Shown piece after piece: positions 1-8,916 of a DNA stretch of 45,199 nt (position 1 is the first letter of the stretch; each line of letters opens with the position of its first letter). Below the pieces are notes generated by a model that worked only from the letters and a program-made list of their open reading frames with translations, was not told the origin of the DNA and searched no databases. Position numbers and translations under genes: made by a program. Source of the DNA: Fusobacterium sp. (GTDB taxonomy: Bacteria; Fusobacteriota; Fusobacteriia; Fusobacteriales; Fusobacteriaceae); the NCBI RefSeq assembly GCF_030528405.1, contig NZ_JAUMYY010000012.1:1-45199 (forward strand), written 5' to 3'.

Positions 1-1866
1 ATGCAAAAAAGAAGTAAAACTGAATGGGCAGAATACTTTTTTCATGAAGGAACAAACTATAAAGCTTTTGATTATTTAGGCTCTTTTTTAAAAAAGAATA
101 AATGTACTTTTAGAGTATGGGCCCCGAATGCTAAAAAGGTTTATGTAACTGGAGAGTTTTGTAATTGGCAAGCCTATAAATATGAAGCAAAAAAAATAAA
201 TAAAAATGGTCTTTATGAATGTGAAATAAATAATGTAAAATTATTCGATTCATACAAGTATGTAATTGTGACTAAAAGTGGTAAAGTACTTTATAAATCA
301 GATCCTTATGCTAAACACTTTGAAACAAGACCTGGAACTTCTTCAAAAGTTTATAATATCCCTAAATATAAGTGGAATGATAAAAACTGGATGAAAAATC
401 GAGAAGTTCCATATAACAAACCTATGAATATATATGAAGTTCATTTGGGTTCATGGAAAAGAAAAAAAAATGGAGATTTTTATAATTATAGAGAATTAGC
501 AAAGGAACTTATTAGTTATGTAAAAAAGATGAATTATACTCATATAGAAGTTTTACCCATATCAGAATATCCATTTGATAAATCTTGGGGTTATCAGGTG
601 ACTGGTTATTTTGCTCCTACCTCAAGATATGGCTTACCAGAAGATTTTATGTATTTTGTTGATGAATGTCATAAAAATAATATAGGAGTAATACTTGATT
701 GGGTTCCTGGTCATTTTCCGAAAGATGAATCTGGTCTTTGCGAATTTGATGGCTCATATTTATATGAATATTCTTCAGAAAAAAAAATGGAGCATAAAGA
801 ATGGGGAACAAGAATTTTTGACTATGGAAAAAAAGAAGTTTTATCATTTCTAATTTCTAATGCAAGTTATTGGATAGAAAAATACCATGTAGATGCTTTG
901 AGAGTTGATGCAGTTTCTTCAATGATATATTTAAACTATAATAGAAAAGATGGAGAATGGGAAGCAAATAAGTATGGTGGATGTGAAAATTTAGAGGCTA
1001 TAGAATTTTTAAAAAAATTAAATAGCTATATAAATAAAACATATAAGGGTGCTTTTATGATAGCAGAAGAATCTACCGCTTGGCCTAAAGTTAGTCATCC
1101 TGTAGAAGAAGGAGGCTTAGGTTTTAATTTTAAATGGAATATGGGGTGGATGAATGATAGTTTGAAATATCATTCACAAGATCCTTATTTTAGAAAGGGT
1201 ATACATAATAATATGACTTTCTCAATGACTTATGCTTTTTCAGAAAAATATATTTTACCTCTTTCACATGATGAAGTAGTACATGGGAAAAAATCTATTT
1301 TAAATAGGGCTACAGTTGAATATGAAAAAAAATTTCCGAGTTTAAGAGCTTTTTTGGCGTATATGTATGCACATCCAGGAAAGAAGTTGACTTTTATGGG
1401 TATAGATATAGCACAATTTATAGAATGGAATGAAGAAAAATCTCTTGATTGGTTACTTCTTGATTATCCTAATCATAATTTACATAATAAATTCATAAAG
1501 GAAATGAATAAAATTTATTATAAAACAGAAAGTTTATGGGAAAATGATTTTTGTTGGGAAGGTTTTCAATGGAATACAGTGGATGACACAAAAAATAATG
1601 TTTTTGCTTTTAGTAGATATGATAAAAAAGGGAATGACTTACTTGTTATAAGTAATTTTTCTTCTCAAGAGCTAAAAAAATACAAAATTGGTGTAAATAA
1701 AAGAGGAAATTATAAGATTCTTTTAAATACTGATGCTAAAAAATTTGGAGGAAATGGCTTGATTAATAGAAATATTTGTACAATTGAAGAAAGTTGGAAT
1801 GGCTTTACTTTTCATATAGAACTTAATATTCCAGCATTTTCAACAATTTATTTAATAAAAAAATAA
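1..1866 (+). CDS. glgB: 1,4-alpha-glucan branching enzyme GlgB
   Basis: GlgB cuts alpha-1,4-glucan chains and re-attaches the fragments as alpha-1,6 branches during cytoplasmic glycogen synthesis. The 621-residue protein has an N-terminal CBM48 region (about residues 20-120), then a GH13 barrel. Visible catalytic motifs are DALRVDAV (nucleophile D303), AEES (acid/base among E356/E357) and LSHDE (transition-state stabiliser D424). A short all-beta C-terminal domain follows. The length fits the shorter GlgB class that lacks the extra N1 module of the E. coli enzyme. The first base of the window is the A of an ATG, so the gene looks complete, but an upstream in-frame extension, the ribosome-binding site and the operon promoter cannot be seen. 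It is the first visible gene of the glycogen operon, 57 bp before glgC. Confidence 0.95.
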   Translation: MQKRSKTEWAEYFFHEGTNYKAFDYLGSFLKKNKCTFRVWAPNAKKVYVTGEFCNWQAYKYEAKKINKNGLYECEINNVKLFDSYKYVIVTKSGKVLYKSDPYAKHFETRPGTSSKVYNIPKYKWNDKNWMKNREVPYNKPMNIYEVHLGSWKRKKNGDFYNYRELAKELISYVKKMNYTHIEVLPISEYPFDKSWGYQVTGYFAPTSRYGLPEDFMYFVDECHKNNIGVILDWVPGHFPKDESGLCEFDGSYLYEYSSEKKMEHKEWGTRIFDYGKKEVLSFLISNASYWIEKYHVDALRVDAVSSMIYLNYNRKDGEWEANKYGGCENLEAIEFLKKLNSYINKTYKGAFMIAEESTAWPKVSHPVEEGGLGFNFKWNMGWMNDSLKYHSQDPYFRKGIHNNMTFSMTYAFSEKYILPLSHDEVVHGKKSILNRATVEYEKKFPSLRAFLAYMYAHPGKKLTFMGIDIAQFIEWNEEKSLDWLLLDYPNHNLHNKFIKEMNKIYYKTESLWENDFCWEGFQWNTVDDTKNNVFAFSRYDKKGNDLLVISNFSSQELKKYKIGVNKRGNYKILLNTDAKKFGGNGLINRNICTIEESWNGFTFHIELNIPAFSTIYLIKK

Positions 1867-1923
1867 TAGTTACGTAGTAATGCTTTCATATTTTAGTATA
1901 TTAAAGAAAGGGGATAAACTGGT

Positions 1924-3099
1924 ATGAGATTAAAAAAAGAAATTGTTGCAATGTTATTAGCTGGTGGTCAAGGAACGCGTCTTCAAATTTTAACTAAAAA
2001 TATGGCAAAACCAGCTGTACCTTTTGGTGGAAAATATAGGATTATAGATTTTCCACTTTCAAATTGTGTTAATTCTAGTATCTCAACTGTTGGAGTATTA
2101 ACTCAATTTATGCCATTGGAACTAAATTCCTATATGGGTAATGGCTCTCCATGGGATTTGGACAGAATGTATGGTGGTCTTTCAATATTGCCACCTTATA
2201 CAGGTGGAGAAAGTGGAGATTGGTATAAGGGAACATCCAATGCTATATATCAAAATTTAAATTATATTGAACAATATTCACCAGAATATGTTTTAATTCT
2301 ATCTGGAGATCACATTTATAAAATGAATTATAATGAAATGTTAAAATTTCACAAAAAAAATGATGCAGACCTTACTATTGCATATATTGATGTTAATCTT
2401 GAAGAAGCCTCAAGGTTTGGTATATTAAATACTTATAATGATTTATCAATAAGTGAATTTGTAGAAAAACCTAAAAAACCTATTTCTACAAAAGCTTCTA
2501 TGGGAATATATATATTCAAGTGGGGAGAATTAAAAAAATATCTTATAAAATGTGAAGAGATGGAAGGTACTAGCTACGACTTTGGAAAAGATATAATTCC
2601 TATGATGTTAAAAGAAGGGAAAAAATTATTTGCTTATCCGTTTAAAGGATATTGGAAAGACGTTGGGACAATAGAAAGTTTATGGCAAGCAAATATGGAC
2701 TTACTTCATAATGTAGAAGGACTTAACATCTATGATCCTCTTTGGAGAATATATTGTAGACACTATGAATCTATACCACAGTATATAGGAAAGAAAGCAA
2801 AATTATCTAATTCTATGATTTCTGAAGGTAGCTCTATAAAGGGAGCAGTTATAGACTCAGTTATTTCATCAGGCGTATATGTTGAAGAAGGAGCTGAAAT
2901 CTATAACAGTGTAGTGATGAAAAATGCTCATATAAGTGCTAATGTTAAAATTTATAATTCTATTATAGCTGAAGATGCTTTTATTAAAAGTGGTGCCATA
3001 GTTGGTCATGAAAAAATAGAGCTTGGAAAAGATATGATTACAGTTGTAGGGCATAAAGATATAATAGAAGAAAATCAAATTATTAAAAAAGAAATATAG
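1924..3099 (+). CDS. glgC: Glucose-1-phosphate adenylyltransferase, catalytic subunit GlgC
   Basis: GlgC makes ADP-glucose and pyrophosphate from glucose-1-phosphate and ATP, the committed step of bacterial glycogen synthesis. The 391-residue protein opens with the nucleotidyltransferase signature GGQGTRL (residues 14-20), followed by the [11 protein letters not shown] segment. LSGDHIYKM and FVEKP lie in the catalytic domain. The C-terminal third (about residue 290 onward) is a left-handed beta-helix of hexapeptide repeats. The start is ATG with AAAGGGG upstream. It is followed 12 bp later by glgD. In Bacillus/Geobacillus GlgC and GlgD form a hetero-oligomer, and the same is likely here. Confidence 0.96.
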   Translation: MRLKKEIVAMLLAGGQGTRLQILTKNMAKPAVPFGGKYRIIDFPLSNCVNSSISTVGVLTQFMPLELNSYMGNGSPWDLDRMYGGLSILPPYTGGESGDWYKGTSNAIYQNLNYIEQYSPEYVLILSGDHIYKMNYNEMLKFHKKNDADLTIAYIDVNLEEASRFGILNTYNDLSISEFVEKPKKPISTKASMGIYIFKWGELKKYLIKCEEMEGTSYDFGKDIIPMMLKEGKKLFAYPFKGYWKDVGTIESLWQANMDLLHNVEGLNIYDPLWRIYCRHYESIPQYIGKKAKLSNSMISEGSSIKGAVIDSVISSGVYVEEGAEIYNSVVMKNAHISANVKIYNSIIAEDAFIKSGAIVGHEKIELGKDMITVVGHKDIIEENQIIKKEI

Positions 3100-3111
3100 G
3101 AGGTAGGAAAG

Positions 3112-4218
3112 ATGAATGCGTTTTGTATATTGTTTGCTGACAGCTTTAGAAACTATAGCATAGGTGGTTTTATAAAAAATAGAACTCTTGCTTCCCTGCC
3201 AATAGCATGTAGATATAGAACAGTTGATTTTATTCTTTCAAATTTAGTGAGAGCAAATGTTCCTAATATAGGGATTTTAACTACAAATAATTATAACTCA
3301 CTGATGGATCATGTGGGCTGGGGAAAAGACTGGGATTTGAATAGAAAAAATAGCGGTCTTAAAATATTACCCCCTTTGGCTATATCTAACACAGGTTTAT
3401 CAAAAACTAAGTTTGAGGCTTTAAATAATGCCCTACCTTATATAAATTCAATGCTTCAAGACTATTGTATTTTAACTGATTCAAATATTATATGTAACAT
3501 TGATTTTAAAGATATGCTAGAATTTCATGAAAATACAAATGCTGATTTTACAGTTGCATATGTAAAAAGAAAACCTATGCCTGAAGAAAATGAAATGATT
3601 GTAGATCAAAGAAATAGAGTTTATTCTTCTCTTTATCACCAATATGGAGCGGATTATGAATGTAATACATTGGTAAAAATAATTTTAATGCATAAAGATA
3701 TATTAAAAGATATAATTTTAAAGGGTACTTCTTATGGATGGGAAGATTTAGTAAAGGATTATATTTCTAAAAATTATAATAAACTAAATGTATATGCTTA
3801 TGAAATAAAAGGCTATACTGCAGTTATAGATACCTTAAGTAATTACTATAATTTTAATATGGATCTATTAAATGAAGATATTAGTAGAGAAATTTTTCTT
3901 TCAGATACTGAAATTTTAACAAGAGTAAAAGACAGTGCACCTACATTTTATGGTACAAAGTCAGAAATAATTAATTCTATGTTTGCGGATGGATGTCGTA
4001 TATATGGAAAAGTTGAAAACTCTCTTATATCAAGAGATGTTATAGTAGAAGAAGGGGCAGAAGTTAAAAATTCTATACTTATGTCAGGAACAGTTGTAAA
4101 ATCTGGTGCAAAATTAGATTATGTTATAACAGATAAATTAGCACTGATAACTGAAGATAAAATACTTAAAGGAGATGTAAATTGTCAATTTACAGTACCA
4201 AAAAATAAAGTTATTTAA
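3112..4218 (+). CDS. glgD: Glucose-1-phosphate adenylyltransferase regulatory subunit GlgD
   Basis: GlgD is a GlgC paralogue that has lost catalytic residues and modulates GlgC. The 368-residue protein keeps the overall fold (acceptor-domain remnants such as RYRTVDFILSN, then a C-terminal beta-helix). The GGxGTRL loop is replaced by ADSFRNYSIGG at the N-terminus, as expected for a non-catalytic subunit. The start is ATG with AGGAGG a few bases upstream. The 12-bp gap to glgC suggests translational coupling and equal dosage. Assignment rests on position, length and the degenerate nucleotide-binding loop. Confidence 0.92.
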   Translation: MNAFCILFADSFRNYSIGGFIKNRTLASLPIACRYRTVDFILSNLVRANVPNIGILTTNNYNSLMDHVGWGKDWDLNRKNSGLKILPPLAISNTGLSKTKFEALNNALPYINSMLQDYCILTDSNIICNIDFKDMLEFHENTNADFTVAYVKRKPMPEENEMIVDQRNRVYSSLYHQYGADYECNTLVKIILMHKDILKDIILKGTSYGWEDLVKDYISKNYNKLNVYAYEIKGYTAVIDTLSNYYNFNMDLLNEDISREIFLSDTEILTRVKDSAPTFYGTKSEIINSMFADGCRIYGKVENSLISRDVIVEEGAEVKNSILMSGTVVKSGAKLDYVITDKLALITEDKILKGDVNCQFTVPKNKVI

Positions 4219-4247
4219 AAACATACTTTATCTGTGGGGTGATGGAA

Positions 4248-5681
4248 GTGAAAATTTTATTTATAGCTGCTGAATGTTCGCCTTTTATTAAAACTGGTGG
4301 ACTGGGAGATGTGATTGGTTCTCTCCCTAAGGCTTTAAATAGAGAAAAAACTGATACTAGAGTAGTTTTACCACTATATTCTAATATAGATAGAAAAAAA
4401 TATAAAATAAAATTTTTAAAAAATATATTTATAACATTGGGTTGGAGAAATCTTTATTGTGGCATATTTGAAGCAAAATTAAATGGAGTAAAATATTACT
4501 TTATTGATAATGAACAATATTTTAATCGTTCCAAAATTTATGGAGAGTATGATGATGCTGAAAGATTTGCTTTTTTCTCAAAAGCAGCGATAGAAATAAT
4601 ACCTTATATTAATTTTAAACCAGATTTGATAAATGCTAATGATTGGCATACAGCTTTATCAATAGTTTATTTAAGCATACTAAAAAATAAGAGATATGAA
4701 TTTTATTCAGCAATGAAATCAGTGCTTTCAATACATAATATTGAATTTCAAGGAAGATTCAGTAAAGAGTTACTAGTGAGTTTATTTGGAATTGAAAAGA
4801 AGTATCACAATAGTTTATTATATGACAATGATGTAAATTTATTAAAAGGTGGAATCCAACTTGCAGATAGAGTAAACACAGTAAGTGAAACTTATGCAGT
4901 AGAACTTTTAGATACTTATTTTTCATTTGGTATGGATAGAATTTTAAAAATAGAGAAATGGAAGCTAAGAGGCATAGTCAATGGAATAGATCATCAACAA
5001 TTTAATCCTGAAAAAGATAAAAATATTTATCATAACTATTCTAAAAGAAACTATAAAGAAAAAATAGAAAATAAATTAAAGCTACAAGAAGAACTTGGGC
5101 TTGAAATAAATCAGGAAATTCCTATAATAAGTATGGTAACAAGATTAACAGATCAAAAGGGGATAAATTTGGTGCTAGAAGTAGCAGAACAAATTCTTAA
5201 TATGGGGACTCAACTTATAATTCTAGGAACTGGAGATAGTTATTATGAAAATAGACTAAAAGAATTTGAATTTTGGAGACACGATAGAGCAAGAGCTCTT
5301 ATAATGTTTTCAAATGAAATATCTTCTAAGATATACGCAGCTTCAGATATATATTTAATGCCATCTAAATCTGAACCTTGCGGTCTTTCACAACTAATAG
5401 CTATGAGATATGGAACTATTCCTATAGTCAATAGAGTTGGAGGTTTAAGAGATACAGTTGAACCTTTTAATACAGAAGAAAAAACAGGGAATGGCTTTAC
5501 ATTTGAATCTTTTAATGCGTATGATATGTTATATGCAATAAGAAGGGCATTAAATGTCTACTATTATGATAAAGCTTCATGGAATAAAATAATAAAAAAT
5601 GCTATGAGCTATAATTCAAAATGGAAGAATTCTGCTCAGCAATATTTAAAAATGTATAAGGAAGTAGTAACAGATAAATAA
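4248..5681 (+). CDS. glgA: Glycogen synthase GlgA (ADP-glucose, GT5)
   Basis: GlgA adds glucose from ADP-glucose to the non-reducing end of alpha-1,4-glucan. It has the GT-B fold with the N-terminal KTGGLGD loop (residues 15-21) that binds the ADP-glucose phosphates, and the C-terminal SEPCGL motif with catalytic-site glutamate E376. In-frame starts are GTG 4239, ATG 4242 and GTG 4248. I prefer GTG 4248 because GGGGTGAT (4236-4243), a strong match to the 16S anti-SD complement, sits 5-9 bases before it. It also gives MKILFIAAE, the usual GlgA N-terminus. ATG 4242 would lie inside that ribosome-binding site. With this start the protein is 477 residues, normal for the family. Confidence 0.94.
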   Translation: MKILFIAAECSPFIKTGGLGDVIGSLPKALNREKTDTRVVLPLYSNIDRKKYKIKFLKNIFITLGWRNLYCGIFEAKLNGVKYYFIDNEQYFNRSKIYGEYDDAERFAFFSKAAIEIIPYINFKPDLINANDWHTALSIVYLSILKNKRYEFYSAMKSVLSIHNIEFQGRFSKELLVSLFGIEKKYHNSLLYDNDVNLLKGGIQLADRVNTVSETYAVELLDTYFSFGMDRILKIEKWKLRGIVNGIDHQQFNPEKDKNIYHNYSKRNYKEKIENKLKLQEELGLEINQEIPIISMVTRLTDQKGINLVLEVAEQILNMGTQLIILGTGDSYYENRLKEFEFWRHDRARALIMFSNEISSKIYAASDIYLMPSKSEPCGLSQLIAMRYGTIPIVNRVGGLRDTVEPFNTEEKTGNGFTFESFNAYDMLYAIRRALNVYYYDKASWNKIIKNAMSYNSKWKNSAQQYLKMYKEVVTDK

Positions 5682-5705
5682 AAAAAGCAGGAGGAAAATA
5701 TTTAA

Positions 5706-8093
5706 ATGAGTAGTTTTACAGAAAGCATAAAAAAATATCTTGAGACAAGATTTGGAAATTCAATAGAAGAAGCTAATGAGAGGCAATTATATCAAACTTT
5801 GATGATGGTTACTAGAGATAGATTATCTGAAATGAGATATGAATATAATAAAAAATTAAAAGATAGTGAACAAAAACAGGCTTATTATATGTCGATGGAA
5901 TTTTTAGTTGGGAGAACACTTAGAAATAATTTATTTAATTTAGGTTTAGAAGAAGAAGTAAAGGATCTATTATATGAAAAAGGAATGAGTATAGATAAGA
6001 TTTATAATATGGAACCAGATCCTGGTCTTGGAAATGGAGGATTAGGAAGATTAGCCTCTTGTTATATGGATGCTTGGACAAGTCAGGATTATCCTGTAAC
6101 AGGTTTTTCAATTTTATATGAATTTGGAATTTTTAAACAAGCCATTCAAAATGGATGGCAACAAGAATATCCTGATAATTGGTTGGAATACGGCTCATAT
6201 GGTTTAACTCACAGAAAAGACGAGGATGTGGAAATTAAATTTTATGGAAAAACAACAGAAACATGGACAAAGAATGGTTTAAAAATAAAATATCAAGATT
6301 ATACATCTATAATAGCAGAACCTTATGATCTTATGATTTCAGGTTATAAAACAGACTCAGTAAATGTGCTAAGACTTTGGAAAGCAAAAGCAAATTCTAG
6401 TTTTAATATGAAATTATTTGAAAGAGGGGAATATGCAAAATCTATGGAGGCTGATGCTATAGCAACCTCTATTTCTAAACTATTATATCCAGCAGATGAT
6501 AATGATAATGGAAAAGCACTTAGAATAAAGCAACAATATTTCTTTACAAGTGCTTCATTACAGCAAATAGTGAAAAATCATTTTAAAGTTCATGGAACTT
6601 TAGACAACTTTGCAGATAAAGTTGCTATTCATATAAATGATACTCACCCTGCAATGTGTATACCAGAACTTATGAGAATTTTAATGGATGAATATTCTTA
6701 CTCATGGGAGGCAGCTTGGGAGATAACTACCAAAACTTTTGCTTATACAAATCATACTATAATGGCAGAAGCATTAGAAAAGTGGTCAATAAATCTTTTT
6801 GAACCTATTTTACCTAGAATTTATACAATAATAAAAGAAATTAATAGTAGATTTTGTAAATATTGTTATGAAAAAGGTGCAGCAGCTGATATTGAAACAA
6901 TGGCAATCATTCACCATGGTATGATAAGAATGGCCAATTTATGTATAATTTCTAGTTACAATGTAAATGGAGTTTCAAAGCTTCATTCTGATATCTTAGT
7001 CAAGGATACTTTTAGAGATTTTAATAATATATTTCCAGGAAGATTCAATAATGTTACAAATGGAATAGCACATAGAAGATGGATAGGTCAGTCTAACCCA
7101 GAGTTGACAAGCTATTTAACAGATTTATTAAAAGTTAATTTTTTAAACGATTTATCAACCATTGAAGAGCTTATGAAGTTCAAAGACGATAAAACTGTTA
7201 TAGAGGAACTTAATAAAATAAAAGATATTAAAAAATCTCAACTGGCAAAATATATTAAGAATTCAATAGGAATAAATGTAGATATTAACTCAATTTTTGA
7301 TATACAGGTTAAAAGATTACATGAATATAAAAGGCAATTATTAAATGCACTGCATATAATTTATCTTTATAGAGAGATAAAATTTAATGCCTTAAGACCA
7401 CAACCAAGAACATTTATTTTTGGAGCAAAAGCTTCATCTGGCTATGTTATGGCAAAGAATATAATCAAATTAATTTGCTCTTTGTCCGATATGATAGAGG
7501 CAGATCCTTTGGTTAGAAACTATATAAAAGTAATATTTTTAGAGGATTATAGAGTTACTCTTGCTGAAATGATAATTCCAGCTGCAAATATAAGTGAGCA
7601 GATATCACAGGCTGGAAAAGAAGCATCAGGAACAGGAAATATGAAATTTATGCTAAATGGAGCTCTTACACTAGGGACAATGGATGGAGCTAATGTTGAA
7701 ATTTATGGAGCTGTTGGTGAAGAAAACATATTTATTTTTGGCTTAAGTACTCCAGAGGTAAAAAAATTATCTATGGAAGGTTATAAGCCTTATGAGTATT
7801 ATAATTTTATTCCAGAAATAAAGAACACTTTGGATTTTATGAGAACAATTGATGGAAATGGAACTAGTTTTAATAATATAGTTGACTATTTGATCAACCA
7901 TGACCCTTATATGTGTCTTGCAGATTTTAAAGCATATATAGATAAACAAAAAGAAGTAGCACAAGTTTATCAAGATAAAATTAAATGGGGACAAATGAGC
8001 CTAATAAATACAGCAAAATCAGGTATTTTTTCTGCTGACAGAGCAAGCTCTGAATATGTAAATAATATATGGAAAATAGATAAAGTTAAATAA
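5706..8093 (+). CDS. glgP: Glycogen/maltodextrin phosphorylase GlgP (GT35)
   Basis: GlgP releases glucose-1-phosphate from glycogen by phosphorolysis using pyridoxal phosphate. At 795 residues it is full length. Visible motifs include the EPDPGLGNGGLGRLA block near residue 100, HINDTHP, and the PLP-lysine motif GTGNMKF with K647 as the Schiff-base lysine. ATG 5706 is preceded by AGGAGG at about 9 bases. It is the last gene of the operon, so storage and mobilisation enzymes are co-transcribed. A hairpin terminator starts 16 bp after the stop. Confidence 0.96.
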   Translation: MSSFTESIKKYLETRFGNSIEEANERQLYQTLMMVTRDRLSEMRYEYNKKLKDSEQKQAYYMSMEFLVGRTLRNNLFNLGLEEEVKDLLYEKGMSIDKIYNMEPDPGLGNGGLGRLASCYMDAWTSQDYPVTGFSILYEFGIFKQAIQNGWQQEYPDNWLEYGSYGLTHRKDEDVEIKFYGKTTETWTKNGLKIKYQDYTSIIAEPYDLMISGYKTDSVNVLRLWKAKANSSFNMKLFERGEYAKSMEADAIATSISKLLYPADDNDNGKALRIKQQYFFTSASLQQIVKNHFKVHGTLDNFADKVAIHINDTHPAMCIPELMRILMDEYSYSWEAAWEITTKTFAYTNHTIMAEALEKWSINLFEPILPRIYTIIKEINSRFCKYCYEKGAAADIETMAIIHHGMIRMANLCIISSYNVNGVSKLHSDILVKDTFRDFNNIFPGRFNNVTNGIAHRRWIGQSNPELTSYLTDLLKVNFLNDLSTIEELMKFKDDKTVIEELNKIKDIKKSQLAKYIKNSIGINVDINSIFDIQVKRLHEYKRQLLNALHIIYLYREIKFNALRPQPRTFIFGAKASSGYVMAKNIIKLICSLSDMIEADPLVRNYIKVIFLEDYRVTLAEMIIPAANISEQISQAGKEASGTGNMKFMLNGALTLGTMDGANVEIYGAVGEENIFIFGLSTPEVKKLSMEGYKPYEYYNFIPEIKNTLDFMRTIDGNGTSFNNIVDYLINHDPYMCLADFKAYIDKQKEVAQVYQDKIKWGQMSLINTAKSGIFSADRASSEYVNNIWKIDKVK

Positions 8094-8105
8094 TAAACTT
8101 ATAAG

Positions 8106-8134
8106 TTGACACTCTCCTTATTTTGTTATACGAT
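8106..8134 (+). promoter_or_regulatory. Sigma-70-type promoter for the GH3/radical-SAM operon
   Basis: TTGACA (8106-8111), a 17-base spacer, then TACGAT (8129-8134). The predicted start of transcription is near 8141, 23 bases before the ATG of the next gene and just before the AAGGAG ribosome-binding site. The promoter lies inside the hairpin that terminates the glycogen operon. Confidence 0.7.
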
Positions 8135-8163
8135 GTTTGAAAAAAGGAGAGTGTTTTATTTTT
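8109..8163 (+). terminator. Rho-independent terminator of the glycogen operon
   Basis: ACACTCTCCTT (8109-8119) pairs perfectly with AAGGAGAGTGT (8144-8154), an 11-bp stem around a 24-base loop. It is followed by a T-rich tract running to base 8163. The right arm contains the AAGGAG ribosome-binding site of the next gene, so any read-through RNA would have that site buried in the stem. Confidence 0.8.
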
Positions 8164-8895
8164 ATGATTAGTAAATGTAAGATTTTATCTATTCAGGAAA
8201 TAAAAAATGATAAAAAAATTATAAATAAAATGTATACTCTAATGACAGATCATTATGAAAATATAAATATAGATAAGTTTATAAAAGATCTCTATATTAA
8301 AGATAATATTTTTTTAGTTTATTCTTCTGAAGAATTAATAGGTTTTTCAACTTTAAAAAAGATAAAAATAAGTTTAGAAGAAGAAAATGAAACTATAATA
8401 GGGTTATTTTCAGGAGATACAATAATTAAAAAGGGGTTTTCTTGGAGTATTAGTTTTCAAAAAGAATGGATAAAATTTTGCTTAGAAGAAAGTGAAAAAA
8501 ATAATCTATTGAATATAAAGACATACTGGTTTCTTATTTCCAAGGGAATAAAAACATATATGTATCTACCAACTTATTTTAAAAACTATTCTCCTAAATT
8601 AGGTGTTATTGAAAGTAAAAAAGAGAAGAAAATTAAAGAATTATATGGACAAAAACTCTATGCTAATAGGTATGATATGAAGAGTGGAGTAATTAGAAAT
8701 GATAGTAGTAATGACTATTTAAAAGAGAATGTTGTAAGTATAAACTCTAAACAGCAATTAAATAGAGACATACAATTTTTTATTTCTAAAAATCCTAATT
8801 ATAAAGAAGGAGATGAACTAGTTTGTTTAGCAGAACTTTCTTATGAAAACTTAACTAATTTAGGAAAAAGAGTAGTTAAAAATTTAAAATTATAA
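8164..8895 (+). CDS. Uncharacterised protein, GNAT-acyltransferase-like
   Basis: A 243-residue soluble protein with no signal peptide. The segment around residues 40-85 (FLVYSSEELIGFSTLKKI, then an acidic turn, then a GLFSGDTIIKKGF strand) resembles the central strands of a GNAT N-acyltransferase, but I see no clear acetyl-CoA loop (Q/RxxGxG/A). The fold call is therefore weak. ATG 8164 is chosen over TTG 8137 because the TTG lies upstream of the AAGGAG site and probably upstream of the transcription start. The spacing from AAGGAG to ATG is long (about 14 bases). It is the first gene of a six-gene operon, 21 bp before the GH3-family gene. A role in modifying the same substrate is an inference from position. 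Confidence 0.6.
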   Translation: MISKCKILSIQEIKNDKKIINKMYTLMTDHYENINIDKFIKDLYIKDNIFLVYSSEELIGFSTLKKIKISLEEENETIIGLFSGDTIIKKGFSWSISFQKEWIKFCLEESEKNNLLNIKTYWFLISKGIKTYMYLPTYFKNYSPKLGVIESKKEKKIKELYGQKLYANRYDMKSGVIRNDSSNDYLKENVVSINSKQQLNRDIQFFISKNPNYKEGDELVCLAELSYENLTNLGKRVVKNLKL

Positions 8896-8916
8896 AGTAT
8901 TTATATAGGAGGACTT

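Noticed and set aside
8137-8163. TTG start giving a 252-residue form of the first GNAT-like protein
   Set aside because: The TTG lies upstream of the AAGGAG site and at or before the predicted transcription start. ATG 8164 fits better.
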